In this document: one piece after another, positions 33,636 to 42,516 of the stretch
Layout of the letters: each line of letters opens with the position of its first letter
How positions within the stretch are numbered: position 1 is the stretch's first letter
Source of the DNA: Streptomyces sp. CBMA152
GTDB taxonomy: Bacteria > Actinomycetota > Actinomycetes > Streptomycetales > Streptomycetaceae
Length of the DNA: 64,000 nt
Assembly (NCBI RefSeq): GCF_014596475.1
Contig: NZ_MECJ01000039.1
Location: 186,001-250,000 of the forward strand
Reading direction: 5' to 3'
Notes under the pieces: model-generated
The model's input: the letters and a program-made list of their open reading frames with translations, nothing else
Databases searched by the model: none
Told to the model about the DNA's origin: nothing
Position numbers and translations under genes: made by a program

Positions 33636-34826
33636 ATGACGACCAGACAGCGCAGCACCTCTTCCACCAGCACAGGCCCGCCCACCCGGGGCGAGGTCGT
33701 CCTGGGCGTTGACACGCACGGCGAGATTCATGTCGCCGCAGTGGTCTGCTCACTGGGCCAGACCCTGGGCATCAAGTCCTTTCCGGCCACGGCGGTCGGC
33801 TACCGTCGGCTGCTCGCCTGGGCTCGCAAGTTAGGCACGGTGCGCCGGGCCGGAGTGGAGGGCACCGGTACCTTCGGTGCGGGCCTGTCGCGCTACCTGC
33901 TGGCGCAGCAGGTCGTGGTGTTCGAGGTGAACCGGCCCGACCGCTCGGCTCGTCGACTGCTCGGGAAGTCGGACCCGCTCGACGCACAGGCCGCTGCGCG
34001 GGCCGTGCTCAGCGGTCGCGCCCGGGCCCGGGCGAAGACCGGCGACGGTCCGGTGCAGAGCGCCCGGATGTTCAAGATTGCCAAGGATTCTGCGGTCAAG
34101 GCGCGCACCCAGGCGATCAACCAGCTCAAGGCCGTCCTGGTCGTAGCCGATCCGGCCCTGCGGGAGCGACTATCCGGCCTCGGCAACCGCGAACTGTTCC
34201 GCACCTGCGCACGCCTCAGCCCGCGCGAGGGCGAGGCCGGTGGGAGCGATGAGGCCCCTGTAGCCGAGGCCACTCTCATGACGCTGAGCATGCTGGCTCA
34301 GCGTATCGAGCAGCTCACTGGGCAGATCGACGAGCTGAATCAGCGACTGACCGGGCTCGTTGAACGCCATGCCCCGCAGCTGCTCGCGCCGGTGGGTATC
34401 GGCCCGGACTCCGCTGCCACGCTCCTGATCACCATGGGCGACAATTCCGAACGGCTGAGCACCGAAGCGTCTTTTGCCGCCCTGTGTGGAGTCAGCCCCG
34501 TCGAGTACTCCTCGGGCGGCCGGAGCTCGCGCCGACTCAACCACGGCGGCAATCGGCAGGCTAACGCCGCCCTGCACCGCATCGTCTTCACCCGGCTGCG
34601 CCACGACCCGCGCACCCAGGCGTACTACGAACGCCGCACCCCGGAGGGCAAGTCTCGGCGTGAGATCATCCGTTGCCTCAAGCGATACGCCGCCCCGAGG
34701 TCTTCAACCTGGTCAGGGCGGTCTCGACCGCCCCCCGTTATAGGGGCGTCGGTGACGGGGTCGAGGAGCACACGCCGACGATCCACACATCGACGCAGTA
34801 GTACGCGACCTCACTTGCCCAGGTGA
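33636..34826 (+). CDS. IS110-family transposase, frameshifted at the C-terminus
   Basis: A 396-codon DEDD transposase. The N-terminal RuvC-like domain begins with VVLGVDTHGEIHVAAVV; the C-terminal Tnp20 domain has LLAPVGIGPDSAATLL and SFAALCGVSPVEYSSG, with RLNHGGNRQANAALH. Near 34700 the frame jumps: after CLKRYA, a different frame continues the expected REVFNLVRAVSTAPRYRG and ends at TAG 34799-34801, while the main frame runs on as an arginine/serine-rich tail to 34826. The element is probably weakened or inactive. A hairpin (ACCCTCC...GGAGGGT) follows near 34870. Confidence 0.8.
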   Translation: MTTRQRSTSSTSTGPPTRGEVVLGVDTHGEIHVAAVVCSLGQTLGIKSFPATAVGYRRLLAWARKLGTVRRAGVEGTGTFGAGLSRYLLAQQVVVFEVNRPDRSARRLLGKSDPLDAQAAARAVLSGRARARAKTGDGPVQSARMFKIAKDSAVKARTQAINQLKAVLVVADPALRERLSGLGNRELFRTCARLSPREGEAGGSDEAPVAEATLMTLSMLAQRIEQLTGQIDELNQRLTGLVERHAPQLLAPVGIGPDSAATLLITMGDNSERLSTEASFAALCGVSPVEYSSGGRSSRRLNHGGNRQANAALHRIVFTRLRHDPRTQAYYERRTPEGKSRREIIRCLKRYAAPRSSTWSGRSRPPPVIGASVTGSRSTRRRSTHRRSSTRPHLPR

Positions 34827-34949
34827 TGACCAGGCAGCCGAGAAGCCCAGGGCTTATAACCGCAGCCACCCTCCCCCTGGAGGGTCAACGCTGAAAAAGC
34901 TTAGGGCCACGTTGCACCGTCGGGAGTGGTGTATCCGGCCGTTCGACGG

Positions 34950-35400
34950 TCACCGCTGGCATGTGATCCCGCGTTCCAGTCGACAAGGGATTCCAGGGCG
35001 TAGGCGGATTCTCGATCTGGCTGCACTGTCGGCCGTCCGGGTCTGTTGTTCCACGGGATTGCCAGGATCGGAGAACGCAAGGCGACCGGCGACGATGAGG
35101 TTGTCATCGGCACCAGTGATCCACAGAGCACCGTCCCCGGAGTCTTCATCAACGGTCCAGTACTTCCGCATCCCTTGGATGGGGTCGCTCATGATGGGCT
35201 GGGCCACACCCTCGCGGTAGACGGCAATTCCGCAACCCGGCTGAAGAATACGGGCGTGGGGTCGCCCCACATTGATCTTGAGTGTCCACTGCCCGACGTC
35301 GTTGAATTTCAGGACCATCTCAAGGGAGAGGTAGTCGTCGATCATTCCGATGGGCACGAGCCGGTTGTCGCGGACAATGATTCGGCACTCGCCGATAGGT
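34950..35400 (-). pseudogene. Remnant of a siphovirus Gp37-like tail protein
   Basis: The minus strand reads RIIVRDNRLVPIGMIDDYLS then LEMVLKFNDVGQWTLKINV and GCGIAVYREGVAQPIMSDPI, the N-terminal pattern of ReqiPepy6 Gp37-like tail proteins. No start codon fits and the frame degenerates after about 120 residues (FSDPGNPVEQQTRTAD), so it is broken at both ends. It is a prophage leftover, oriented like the tape-measure remnant at 37023. Confidence 0.6.
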
Positions 35401-35654
35401 GACTCCCTTCGCAGGGCCGCTGACCACAGCGGAGGCGGCAGGAGACAGGGATGCCAAGATCTCCGGCCTCCAAGGAGATCTTCACGCAAGCACCCAGAGA
35501 GAGGCGTCGCTATGTAATGAAACATCCGGAATGAACCCGCAAATCGATCAAGTGAGGCTTTCGGCCAACTCGTTCGACCTCCCTTTACAGGCCGGTGCAA
35601 GCCTGTAGAAAATCTGTTCGAGTTCCCAACGGGGGGACTATGGGAGGAGATGTC

Positions 35655-36128
35655 ATGAAAGTTGCTGTCAGGTCAGTCGTCTTCTGCGTTGCCGGAACGG
35701 CCCTTGCGGCCGGGCTCCTGACGACGCCCGCCACGGCGCAGAGCTCCGGAACTACCGCCCCCACCACCACCGTTACCGTCCACCACCGGGGCGACGGCAC
35801 CCCCGTACCCGCACAACTGGGCAACCCCTCCGAATGGGGTGTGGTAACAGTTTCGGCGGGCGTCGCGGCGGGCCCCGCCGAGGTGGATGAGTGCACAAAC
35901 CCGTCCAGCGGTGGCACGTGGTGTTACGGCTGGTACCTCTCTACATCCGGCGGTACGACCATGAAAAGGTGTTACTCGAACTACTACCACCCGTCGAAGT
36001 TCCACACGTCCACAGCGGAGATGAACGGCGACCAGCGACGCTCCTCCGCTGTTGCCGGCGATGTCTCCCAGGCAAGCATCAGAGCGGGATTGGTCTACAG
36101 GTGCACTACCTACTACTCCGTCGACTAG
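35655..36128 (+). CDS. Lactococcin-972-like secreted bacteriocin precursor
   Basis: A 157-residue protein; the ATG at 35655 follows GGAGGAG. A Sec signal peptide (cleavage near ATAQ, residue about 29) is followed by a Thr/Pro linker. The C-terminal 70 residues carry lactococcin-972 family marks: GGTWCYGWYLS, YSNYYHPSKFHTSTAEM, and a closing aromatic CTTYYSVD. Members block septum formation in related bacteria. The gene is followed by a membrane protein that could give immunity or export help, and the pair lies between two phage-tail remnants of opposite orientation. Confidence 0.72.
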   Translation: MKVAVRSVVFCVAGTALAAGLLTTPATAQSSGTTAPTTTVTVHHRGDGTPVPAQLGNPSEWGVVTVSAGVAAGPAEVDECTNPSSGGTWCYGWYLSTSGGTTMKRCYSNYYHPSKFHTSTAEMNGDQRRSSAVAGDVSQASIRAGLVYRCTTYYSVD

Positions 36129-36184
36129 TGTCGGGCACCTCCGCCGAGCGGTAGATCCGCGCGGCGGGTGGGATAGGTGGGTGT

Positions 36185-36216
36185 GCCGCTTCGGGGCCTC
36201 ACAGCCCCGAAGCGGC
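36185..36216 (+). terminator. Strong hairpin between the bacteriocin and membrane genes
   Basis: GCCGCTTCGGGGC pairs with GCCCCGAAGCGGC in a 13-bp stem with a short loop. There is no U-tract. It may attenuate transcription so that the downstream gene is made at a lower level, or stabilise the bacteriocin transcript. Confidence 0.6.
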
Positions 36217-36251
36217 GCCAACTGGGTCCAAGGAAAAGGGAAGAGGGAAAC

Positions 36252-36932
36252 ATGGGCGTGTGGCGCACCCGTGTTATGCCGGTCACCGTGGCTGTCGTGG
36301 GGGGTGTGCTGCTCGGCCTGATCGGCCCCGCCTTTGAGAAGGTAGGAAATCCCGTCGTCTCCGGCGTGGGTGCCATGTTCTCCATCGGATGGACGTGGGC
36401 GTGCTATGCATTCCTGGTCGGCTACTGGCGCCGCTCGAAAATCGAGTCGTCGCTGCTGGCGCCCCTCGGTCTGGTTGTCGCCGTCATCACCTACTACGTG
36501 TTCAAAGACCTGCACCCCACGCCTGTGCCGGGAATTCCGTCCGCATCCGACGATTCGATACCGGAAGGGATGAAACGGCAGCTGGTACCGGACCACGGCG
36601 GCAGCCTCATCACGGACCATATCGGCGTGTGGGCAGTCGGCGCGGTGATCTTCGGCGCGCCATTGGGGTTCATCGGAAACGTGGCACGCACCCCCGGCAT
36701 CGGCGGGCTCCCGTTCCGCTTGCTCATTCCGGTGGTCACCGTGTTCGAGGCCAACGAGCGACTGAGGGCCGAGGCGGACACGCGAGTCCTCATCGTCACC
36801 TTGAACACGGTACGCATCGGGGCCTGTGTCGTAGCGGTGGCCCTCGTAGGACACACAGTGTGGAGCTGGCGCACCAGGCGCAGCCGAACTGAGGAACGTA
36901 CGGAAATCGGCGCGTCAGCAAAGCACCTCTGA
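36252..36932 (+). CDS. Multi-pass membrane protein (DUF6518-like), bacteriocin partner candidate
   Basis: A 226-residue protein from the ATG at 36252 (AAGAGGG upstream). It has six predicted membrane segments, among them VMPVTVAVVGGVLLGLIGPAF, WTWACYAFLVGYW and LGLVVAVITYYVFKDLHP, plus a charged C-terminus. The overall pattern resembles the DUF6518 family. It is 123 bases after the lactococcin-like gene, separated by a hairpin; immunity or secretion support is inferred only from position. Confidence 0.6.
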   Translation: MGVWRTRVMPVTVAVVGGVLLGLIGPAFEKVGNPVVSGVGAMFSIGWTWACYAFLVGYWRRSKIESSLLAPLGLVVAVITYYVFKDLHPTPVPGIPSASDDSIPEGMKRQLVPDHGGSLITDHIGVWAVGAVIFGAPLGFIGNVARTPGIGGLPFRLLIPVVTVFEANERLRAEADTRVLIVTLNTVRIGACVVAVALVGHTVWSWRTRRSRTEERTEIGASAKHL

Positions 36933-37022
36933 CACATCACCTGCTGAAAGCGCGCGCTTCGAAACACCTGCGTGCGACACCGCAGAACGTGCGGCCCACC
37001 AAGGGATGGTGAGCCGCGCGAA

Positions 37023-37268
37023 CTACAGACCGTGCATGATGTGCGCCCGTTCCAGAGCCCGAAGGATGGTCTCCTCGGTGGGCACATCCGGAGCCGTGTG
37101 AACGTTCACCGTGATGTCCCGGCCGCCCCTCATGGAGGCGGTGTCACGAGCAGAAAACACGCGCTCGCCGCCCTGCATCTGGATCAACTCAGGACCCCGC
37201 TCGCCCACCAGGGCCAGGCCCGGTGAAGCGCTCCTGGTGCCCTTGGCGTGCCAATGAGTGATGTGCAT
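37023..37268 (-). pseudogene. C-terminal fragment of a phage tail tape-measure protein
   Basis: 81 codons including SPGLALVGERGPELIQMQGG and ERVFSARDTASM, the conserved end of siphovirus tape-measure proteins. The hundreds of residues expected upstream are missing. In phage tail operons this gene precedes the Gp37-like gene found at 34950-35400, and both are on the minus strand, so these are two ends of one decayed tail operon. Confidence 0.65.
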
Positions 37269-37324
37269 CGTGAAGTTGCTGGTGATGGCTCTGGTGTGCG
37301 TGGGCTATGGGGTGCTCGGCCTGT

Positions 37325-37660
37325 TCGTGGGCGGATGACTTCGGTGAAGATCGTCGGCCACTGGGAGACCTCGCGGTTCGTCAGGACCAGCAGGGCCCTG
37401 ACCAGGGAAGTCGCCCGCTTCGGGGCGGTGCGGACCTTGCCGAGCACCCTCCAGTTCTTCAGGTGGCGAAGCCGTGCTCGACGGGCGCGCGCACTGCGGT
37501 CAGTGCGGTGCTGGACTGCTTCCGACCTCGGGTCAGGGGCCGGTTCCGGGCGGCCTTGTAGCCGGTGATCACCGCCGGTTTGGCGTCCGGACCGCTGTCG
37601 TCGAGGCCGACGAACCCCAGGTCGGCTATGGCGCCGAACCCGTCGTTTTTCCATGAGCGC
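37325..37660 (-). pseudogene. IS5-type DDE transposase remnant (frameshifted C-terminal part)
   Basis: One frame gives IADLGFVGLDDSG, PAVITGYKAARNRPLTRGRK and TALTAVRAPVEHGFA; the frame then shifts near 37465 and continues HLKNWRVLGKVRTAPKRATS and LVRALLVLTNREVSQWP. This is the C-terminal half of an IS5-group transposase with the final catalytic region (VEHGFAxLKNWR). The N-terminal half and the terminal repeats are gone. Confidence 0.65.
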
Positions 37661-37975
37661 TCCCCGCAGCCGCCACGAGTAGGGCGCACAACGCTACGGG
37701 GAGGTTCTGACAATGGGGGCTGGGCTGCGGAGAAGGATGCACTGAGAGAGAAGGGGGGTGGGTGCAGCGGATAGGGTCCGCAGGGTGTACCGGCAGCCGG
37801 CTGAGTGGTCTGCCGGAGGGGTGTCAGCAGGTCAGGCAGGCATGGCGGCGTTCGCGCGGGGCGCGTTGAAATGCGCTGACGCACGGTCTTTGGCGCGTGG
37901 TGGTGTGGCGGGGTAGAAGCGTCTGGCTGTTGGGAAGCATGATGTTCAGCACTGCTGCTGCACCGTGGACTGGCT

Positions 37976-38140
37976 CCTGACTTTTGTGACCGACGTGTCC
38001 TGACCATCTTGTGTCGACCCGGGGCGAGGCAGTGAGTTCAGACGCTGGACCGGGCGAGTGTGTCTAGAGCACTGCATTGCGGGCGCTTCCTGCACGGTGT
38101 CACTTGTGACCGCTCTCCGGGCCGGCGGCGAGCCTTGTGA
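37976..38140 (+). ncRNA. Left end of the second IS110 element with candidate bridge-RNA region
   Basis: The start (TGACTTTTGTGACCGACGTG) resembles the other two IS110 left ends at 33447 and 48945. The 165 non-coding bases before the transposase are the usual place for the bridge RNA in IS110-group elements. Beyond the first 30 bases, similarity to the other two copies is low, so target specificity should differ. Confidence 0.4.
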
Positions 38141-39259
38141 GTGGGCGCTGAAGGGGGTGAATTGGTCATCGAACTGCCAAACCCTCAGCAAGGCGTGGAC
38201 AACTGTGCGCGTGGCGGAGAGGTGGTGCTCGGAGTCGACTCGCATCGTGATGTCCACGTGGCGGCTGTGGTTTCGACGGTGGGGGAGGTCTTGGCTGTTG
38301 AGCGCTTCCCGACCACGGCGAGTGGTTATCGAGACCTCGTCGAGTGGGCCCTTTGCCGCGGCGTGGTGCGGCGGGCGGGGGTGGAGAGTTCCGGCAACTA
38401 CGGGGCAGCGCTGTCTCGGTATCTGCTGTCTGTAGGCATCGCGGCGGTGGAGGCTCCCGGCCCTGGCCGATCGGCCCGGCGCCGACGGAGTAAGTCGGAT
38501 GAGGGCGATGCCGTGGCTGCTGCCCGCTCTGTGCTCAGTGGCCGTGCGCAGTGGCCGGTGAAGTCGGGGAGTGGCCCGGTCGAGATTGCCCGCATGTACC
38601 TGATGGCCAAGGACTCCGCGGTGAGTGCCAAACGGCAGGCCGTGAACCAACTCAAAGCCCTCTTGGTCACGGCCGACCCGGCCCTGCGAGACGAGTTGCG
38701 GAGTCTTTCACGCCGTGGGCTCGTCCTTGCCTGCCTGCAGCTACGCGAAGGTGGCGAGGGGATGGACCCGGTGGTGAGGGCAACGAGGTTCACGGTGCGG
38801 GTGCTCGCCGAGCGCATTGAGCAGCTTGGTGTGCAGGCTCGAGTGCTGGAGCAGCGCCTGGCGAACGTGATCGGAACGCACTACCCCCGCCTCCTGGACT
38901 CTGTCGGAGTCGGCCCTCACAGTGCGGCGGTGTTGTTGACGGTCCTGGGTGACAACAGCGAGCGGATGCGGGGCGAGGCGTCGTTCGCGGCGTTGTGCGG
39001 GGCAAGCCCGGTTGAGTACTCCTCGGGGAGCAGATGCCATCGCCGGCTCAACCGTGGCGGCAACCGGCAGGCCAATGCCGCCTTGCATCGCATCGTGCTG
39101 ACTCGGCTGCGTTGGGACCCGCGTACCCAGGCGTATTACGAGCGGCGTGTGGCGGAAGGGAAGACCCGCAGGGAGATCATCCGCTGTCTGAAGCGGTATG
39201 TGGCCCGGGAGGTCTACCGTCTTGTCCAGGGGCAGCGGCAGGGCCCGGCTTGCTCGTGA
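38141..39259 (+). CDS. IS110-family transposase (apparently intact)
   Basis: A 372-residue DEDD transposase with VVLGVDSHRDVHVAAVVSTV at the N-terminus, KSDEGDAVAAARSVLSG, and the Tnp20 part LLDSVGVGPHSAAVLL, SFAALCGASPVEYSSG and RLNRGGNRQANAALH. The C-terminus (CLKRYVAREVYRLV) is in frame, unlike the copy at 33636. A GTG at 38141 is used; a TTG at 38162 after AAGGGGGTG is an alternative. It lies about 190 bases from tRNA-Pro. Confidence 0.85.
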   Translation: MGAEGGELVIELPNPQQGVDNCARGGEVVLGVDSHRDVHVAAVVSTVGEVLAVERFPTTASGYRDLVEWALCRGVVRRAGVESSGNYGAALSRYLLSVGIAAVEAPGPGRSARRRRSKSDEGDAVAAARSVLSGRAQWPVKSGSGPVEIARMYLMAKDSAVSAKRQAVNQLKALLVTADPALRDELRSLSRRGLVLACLQLREGGEGMDPVVRATRFTVRVLAERIEQLGVQARVLEQRLANVIGTHYPRLLDSVGVGPHSAAVLLTVLGDNSERMRGEASFAALCGASPVEYSSGSRCHRRLNRGGNRQANAALHRIVLTRLRWDPRTQAYYERRVAEGKTRREIIRCLKRYVAREVYRLVQGQRQGPACS

Positions 39260-39451
39260 ACGGCCCTCTTGCTCCTGGCCGGTGAGGGCGGAGCTCTGCT
39301 CGGGGCGCGGGGTGGTCCGCATTCGACTGAGATGTCGAGGATCATGGACGCGGTTGGAGGGCGATCGCGTGGTGACCACCCGTGCCCCGGAGAATGCTGG
39401 AGGTCGTTTTCTCGCGTCTGCGGATACGGCCTTCGACCACGCGTGAAGCGT

Positions 39452-39528
<77 letters not shown>

Positions 39529-40035
39529 ATGCCCGTCTGACCTGGTGTTTCCACCGGTCATTCGTGCAGGGGAACCATATCAGGGGACTGCGCGTCCTCG
39601 GCCGATCACAAGCGGTGCCGGGATCCGGTCAGTGCGACCGGGCGCCTGGGCACCAAGGGGCTCCTGCCGTTGTGTCGACGGCTACGTCGTGCAAATGCAC
39701 GGCAGGGTCCGGGGTATCTCTGCTGCGCATGTCGCTGGGGCGTGCGGGGTGACTGTGTCGGGGGGGCCAGGAACTGCGAGGTGGCGTAGTGGCTGTGTCC
39801 GTGACTTGGGATGGCGTTCTCGGGATCGATCGTTGATCGATATCAGTGGGATTTGATGTCGCTCGTATGTCCAGCCCTGGCTCGGTGGATGTCTTGGCCG
39901 GGGTTCTTTCCGGCGGGCTGGCTGAATCCTGACCCCGGCTTTACCGCCAGCAGATTGTTGTTGCAACTCATTGGCAGAAACCTGGTAGGTGCGGCTGAAA
40001 ACAGCCGCTCGCCAAGCAGTAAGGCCCGCGTCCCC
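39529..40035. other. Upstream region of the nickel/cobalt permease, no gene supported
   Basis: About 500 bases without a credible gene. It includes AT-rich palindromic sequence near 39825-39845 (GATCGATCGTTGATCGAT) and TTGCAACTCATTGGCA (39961-39976), which only partly resembles the TTGC-N8-GCAA sites further on. A metal-responsive promoter is likely here; no cobalamin riboswitch hallmarks were seen. Confidence 0.4.
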
Positions 40036-41205
40036 ATGACCACCGCTCCTGATTCCGCAACGTCCCGCCCTGCCGCTCCCGGCACCGGCCGCGGTATCTC
40101 GTGGCACCGCATCCGCACATCGATGACCCGCAAGGAGTGGGCAAGCCTGGGCGGGATGGCCGCGTTCATCCTGGCGCTGCATGTCATCGGCTGGTTCACG
40201 CTGGTCGTGATCGTGGCTCCCGAGCACTACAGCCTGGGCAGCAAGACCTTCGGCATCGGCATCGGCATCACCGCCTACACCCTCGGCATGCGGCACGCCT
40301 TCGACGCCGACCACATCGCCGCGATCGACAACACCACCCGCAAGCTCATGAACGAGGGCCGACGCCCGCTGTCGGTCGGCTTCTGGTTCTCCCTCGGACA
40401 CTCCAGCATCGTCTTCGCCCTGGCGTTCCTGCTCTCCCTGGGCGTGAAGGAGCTGGCGGGCCCCGTCGAGAACGACGACTCCGCGCTGCACAGCATCACC
40501 GGCTGGATCGGCACGACAGTGTCGGGCACGTTCCTCTACATCATCGCGGTCATCAACATGGTGATCATGGCCGGGATCTGGAAGGTCTTCCGGCAGATGC
40601 GCACCGGCCACTTCGACGAGGCCGCGCTGGAGGAGCAGCTCAACAACCGCGGCCTCATGAACCGCCTGCTGGGCCGCGTGATGAAGTCGATCACCAAGCC
40701 GTGGCAGATGTACCCGGTGGGGCTCCTGTTCGGCCTCGGCTTCGACACCGCGACCGAGGTCGCACTGCTGGTCCTGGCCGGCTCGGGCGCCGCCTCCGGC
40801 CTGCCCTGGTACGCGATCTTGTGCCTGCCCATCCTGTTCGCGGCCGGCATGTCCCTGCTGGACACCATCGACGGCTCGTTCATGAACTTCGCCTACGGCT
40901 GGGCGTTTTCCAAGCCGGTCCGCAAGGTCTACTACAACCTCACCATCACCGGCCTGTCCGTCGCCGTCGCCCTGATCATCGGCACCGTCGAACTCCTCGG
41001 CCTCATCGCCGACAAGGCGGATCTGCACGGCCCGTTCTGGGACTGGGTCTCCGGCCTCGACCTCAACATCGTCGGCTACGTCATCGTCGGCCTGTTCTTC
41101 GCCACCTGGGCGATCGCCTGGCTGGTGTGGAAGGCTGCCCGGATCGAGGAGAAGTGGACGGCGGGCCTGGCCCAGTCGACCCCAGCAGAGCAGACAGCCG
41201 AGTAG
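40036..41205 (+). CDS. Nickel/cobalt permease of the HoxN/NicT (NiCoT) family
   Basis: A 389-residue, eight-helix transporter of the cytoplasmic membrane. The diagnostic HAFDADHIAAIDN (HX4DH) lies in helix II near residue 90, with LGHSS and GFDTATEVALL as further NiCoT signatures. The ATG at 40036 is preferred because the upstream in-frame extension looks non-coding. Nickel supply in Streptomyces serves Ni-SOD and urease; cobalt serves B12. A terminator follows. Ni versus Co selectivity cannot be told by eye. Confidence 0.9.
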   Translation: MTTAPDSATSRPAAPGTGRGISWHRIRTSMTRKEWASLGGMAAFILALHVIGWFTLVVIVAPEHYSLGSKTFGIGIGITAYTLGMRHAFDADHIAAIDNTTRKLMNEGRRPLSVGFWFSLGHSSIVFALAFLLSLGVKELAGPVENDDSALHSITGWIGTTVSGTFLYIIAVINMVIMAGIWKVFRQMRTGHFDEAALEEQLNNRGLMNRLLGRVMKSITKPWQMYPVGLLFGLGFDTATEVALLVLAGSGAASGLPWYAILCLPILFAAGMSLLDTIDGSFMNFAYGWAFSKPVRKVYYNLTITGLSVAVALIIGTVELLGLIADKADLHGPFWDWVSGLDLNIVGYVIVGLFFATWAIAWLVWKAARIEEKWTAGLAQSTPAEQTAE

Positions 41206-41237
41206 GACCGTCCGCCAGGACCTTCGTGACAGTGTCC

Positions 41238-41264
41238 CTCAGGCCCGCAGCAGGGCGGGCCTGA
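41238..41264 (+). terminator. Hairpin after the NicT gene
   Basis: CTCAGGCCCGC and GCGGGCCTGAG form an 11-bp stem with a five-base loop, 33 bases after the stop. No U-tract is seen. Confidence 0.6.
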
Positions 41265-41271
41265 GACGCGG

Positions 41272-41970
41272 TCAGCCGGTGTCCTTGTCGGCTTGGGCCT
41301 TGGTGTGAGCGAGGCGGTAGGACTCGGTGCCGGTCTGGATGATCGCGCCGTTGAAGGTGAGCCGGTCCACGATGGCCGCGCAGAGCTTCGGGTCGGTGAA
41401 CGTCTTCGTCCAGCCCGAAACAACTCATTTGAGGCGATCGCGACGCTGTTCTTCTCCTCCCTCTCGGTCAACACCTGGAACAGAAGTTCGGCGTCATGGT
41501 GATCAAGCCGCGCCGCCGGGCGCCGCCCGGGACGGCGCGCCGGGCAGCACCGTCTGGCCAGGGTCGCCTCGGCGGCCTTGCGGGCCTCCAGTGCGACCGC
41601 GTCCGCGGTCGGCGCGCCGCTGCGGCAGGCCGCCGCGAGCCCGGCCACCACATGCGCATGTTCCATGTGCCGTTCCAGCGGCAGGACCTCGATCAGCGCG
41701 CGGGTCGCGGCTGGATCCCCGTGCGCACCTCCGTGCGGCGGTCCACCACTGGTCGTGCAGCGGGGTGAACAGCCCCGCCGCGCGGGCCTGTTCCAGTGCG
41801 GTCGAGCCGGGAAACGCCCCCGGCTTGCGCGGCAGCGCCTCCAGGTAGTGGTCCAGGACCAGGCGGGAGGCGAACCGCCCGCCGAGCCGCTCGTGGTGGG
41901 CCACCACCGTGCCGCCGTCGTAGACGGCCAGGTCGTTGGCATGCGGCCGGGCGCAGGGTGGCACGCATCA
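41272..41970 (-). pseudogene. IS21 remnant: fused istA and istB C-terminal fragments
   Basis: The minus strand shows the IstA C-terminus (VYDGGTVVAHHERLGGRFAS, LDHYLEALPRKPGAFPGSTA, LFTPLHDQWW) and, after frameshifts, the end of IstB (LLFQVLTEREEKNSVAIASN, then in another frame GWTKTFTDPKLCAAIVDR and IQTGTESYRLAHTKAQA). The intervening istA/istB sequence is deleted and several frames are broken. It separates the nickel and magnesium transporter genes. Confidence 0.75.
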
Positions 41971-42002
41971 CTCTGCGGCTTCGTCAAGACTTCGCCAACT
42001 AG

Positions 42003-42018
42003 TTGCATGATCGCGCAA
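42003..42018 (+). promoter_or_regulatory. TTGC-N8-GCAA operator upstream of the Mg riboswitch
   Basis: TTGCATGATCGCGCAA is an imperfect palindrome. Its reverse complement differs at one position from the site at 46579-46594 between the arsR-like gene and the MgtC gene. It lies just before the M-box leader, where the promoter should be. An ArsR-type metal sensor is the natural candidate to bind it. Confidence 0.55.
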
Positions 42019-42054
42019 GTAGGGGTTTATGCTTCTGGAGGTTTGAAGAAGGCA

Positions 42055-42212
42055 CCTCGTTCGGTGAGGCGTCTGCACGGACATAGGCCACTGACCCCAC
42101 GACGTCGAGAGACGCCCAGGGTCAGGACAGGTCTCCCCGGCTTAAGGGGTGACCCCAAGTGGCTTCCCCGGCACAGGGGATTACGCCGTGCAGTGCCAAA
42201 GCTCTGACGAGT
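42055..42212 (+). ncRNA. M-box (ykoK leader) magnesium riboswitch
   Basis: The leader contains the conserved M-box blocks in order: GGTGAGGCGTCTGCACGG, the very characteristic ACGTCGAGAGACGCC, AAGTGGCTT, GCCGTGCAGTGCCAAAGCTC and closing TGACGAG, which pairs with CTCGTT at the 5' side. M-boxes sense Mg2+ and shut off downstream Mg transporter genes when Mg is plentiful. A GC-rich hairpin just downstream (near 42221-42245) could be the expression platform. The next full gene is an NRAMP-related Mg transporter, consistent with this. Confidence 0.85.
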
Positions 42213-42299
42213 TGGGGTGAACCCGTCATCGGGGCGGGTCCGCTCCTTGCCGTGTCGTTCGGCGCCCGCGTGCGCCCCGGCCGGGAGGAGGCGAGAGAC

Positions 42300-42377
42300 A
42301 TGGATTGCAGTTGCAGTAGTCCGGGCCACAGTAGGCCCCGTACCCGTATGTCCTCTTCGACCTCCGGTACGCGGTAA
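42300..42377 (+). CDS. Short leader peptide upstream of the Mg transporter
   Basis: A 25-codon ORF with a strong site (GGGAGGAGG, eight bases before ATG). It begins MDCSCSSPGHSRPRTR and ends in a Ser/Thr-rich tail. It lies between the M-box and the transporter start. The order M-D, P-G-H, R-P, T is also found in the short ORF upstream of MgtC (46730), which supports both being translated regulatory ORFs. A role by ribosome stalling or coupling is inference. Confidence 0.55.
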   Translation: MDCSCSSPGHSRPRTRMSSSTSGTR

Positions 42378-42516
42378 CCACCTTCCCTGCGCCTTCCCGC
42401 GCCCACATGCACCCGTGCGGCCTTGCCGTGCCGGGGTGCAGGGCTGCGCGCTCGCAGGGCGGATCGCTGCCGCGTGCCCCCAATACCTCACCCTGCCAAG
42501 GGGGTTGGGAGCCGTC

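Noticed and set aside
37262..37339. 25-codon hydrophobic plus-strand ORF next to the tape-measure remnant
   Set aside because: It lies inside the junction of two pseudogenes and lacks a convincing start site; probably chance.
39529..40035. Cobalamin riboswitch or Nur box ahead of the Ni/Co permease
   Set aside because: The conserved B12-box sequence is absent and TTGCAACTCATTGGCA matches a Nur or ArsR-type site only partly.
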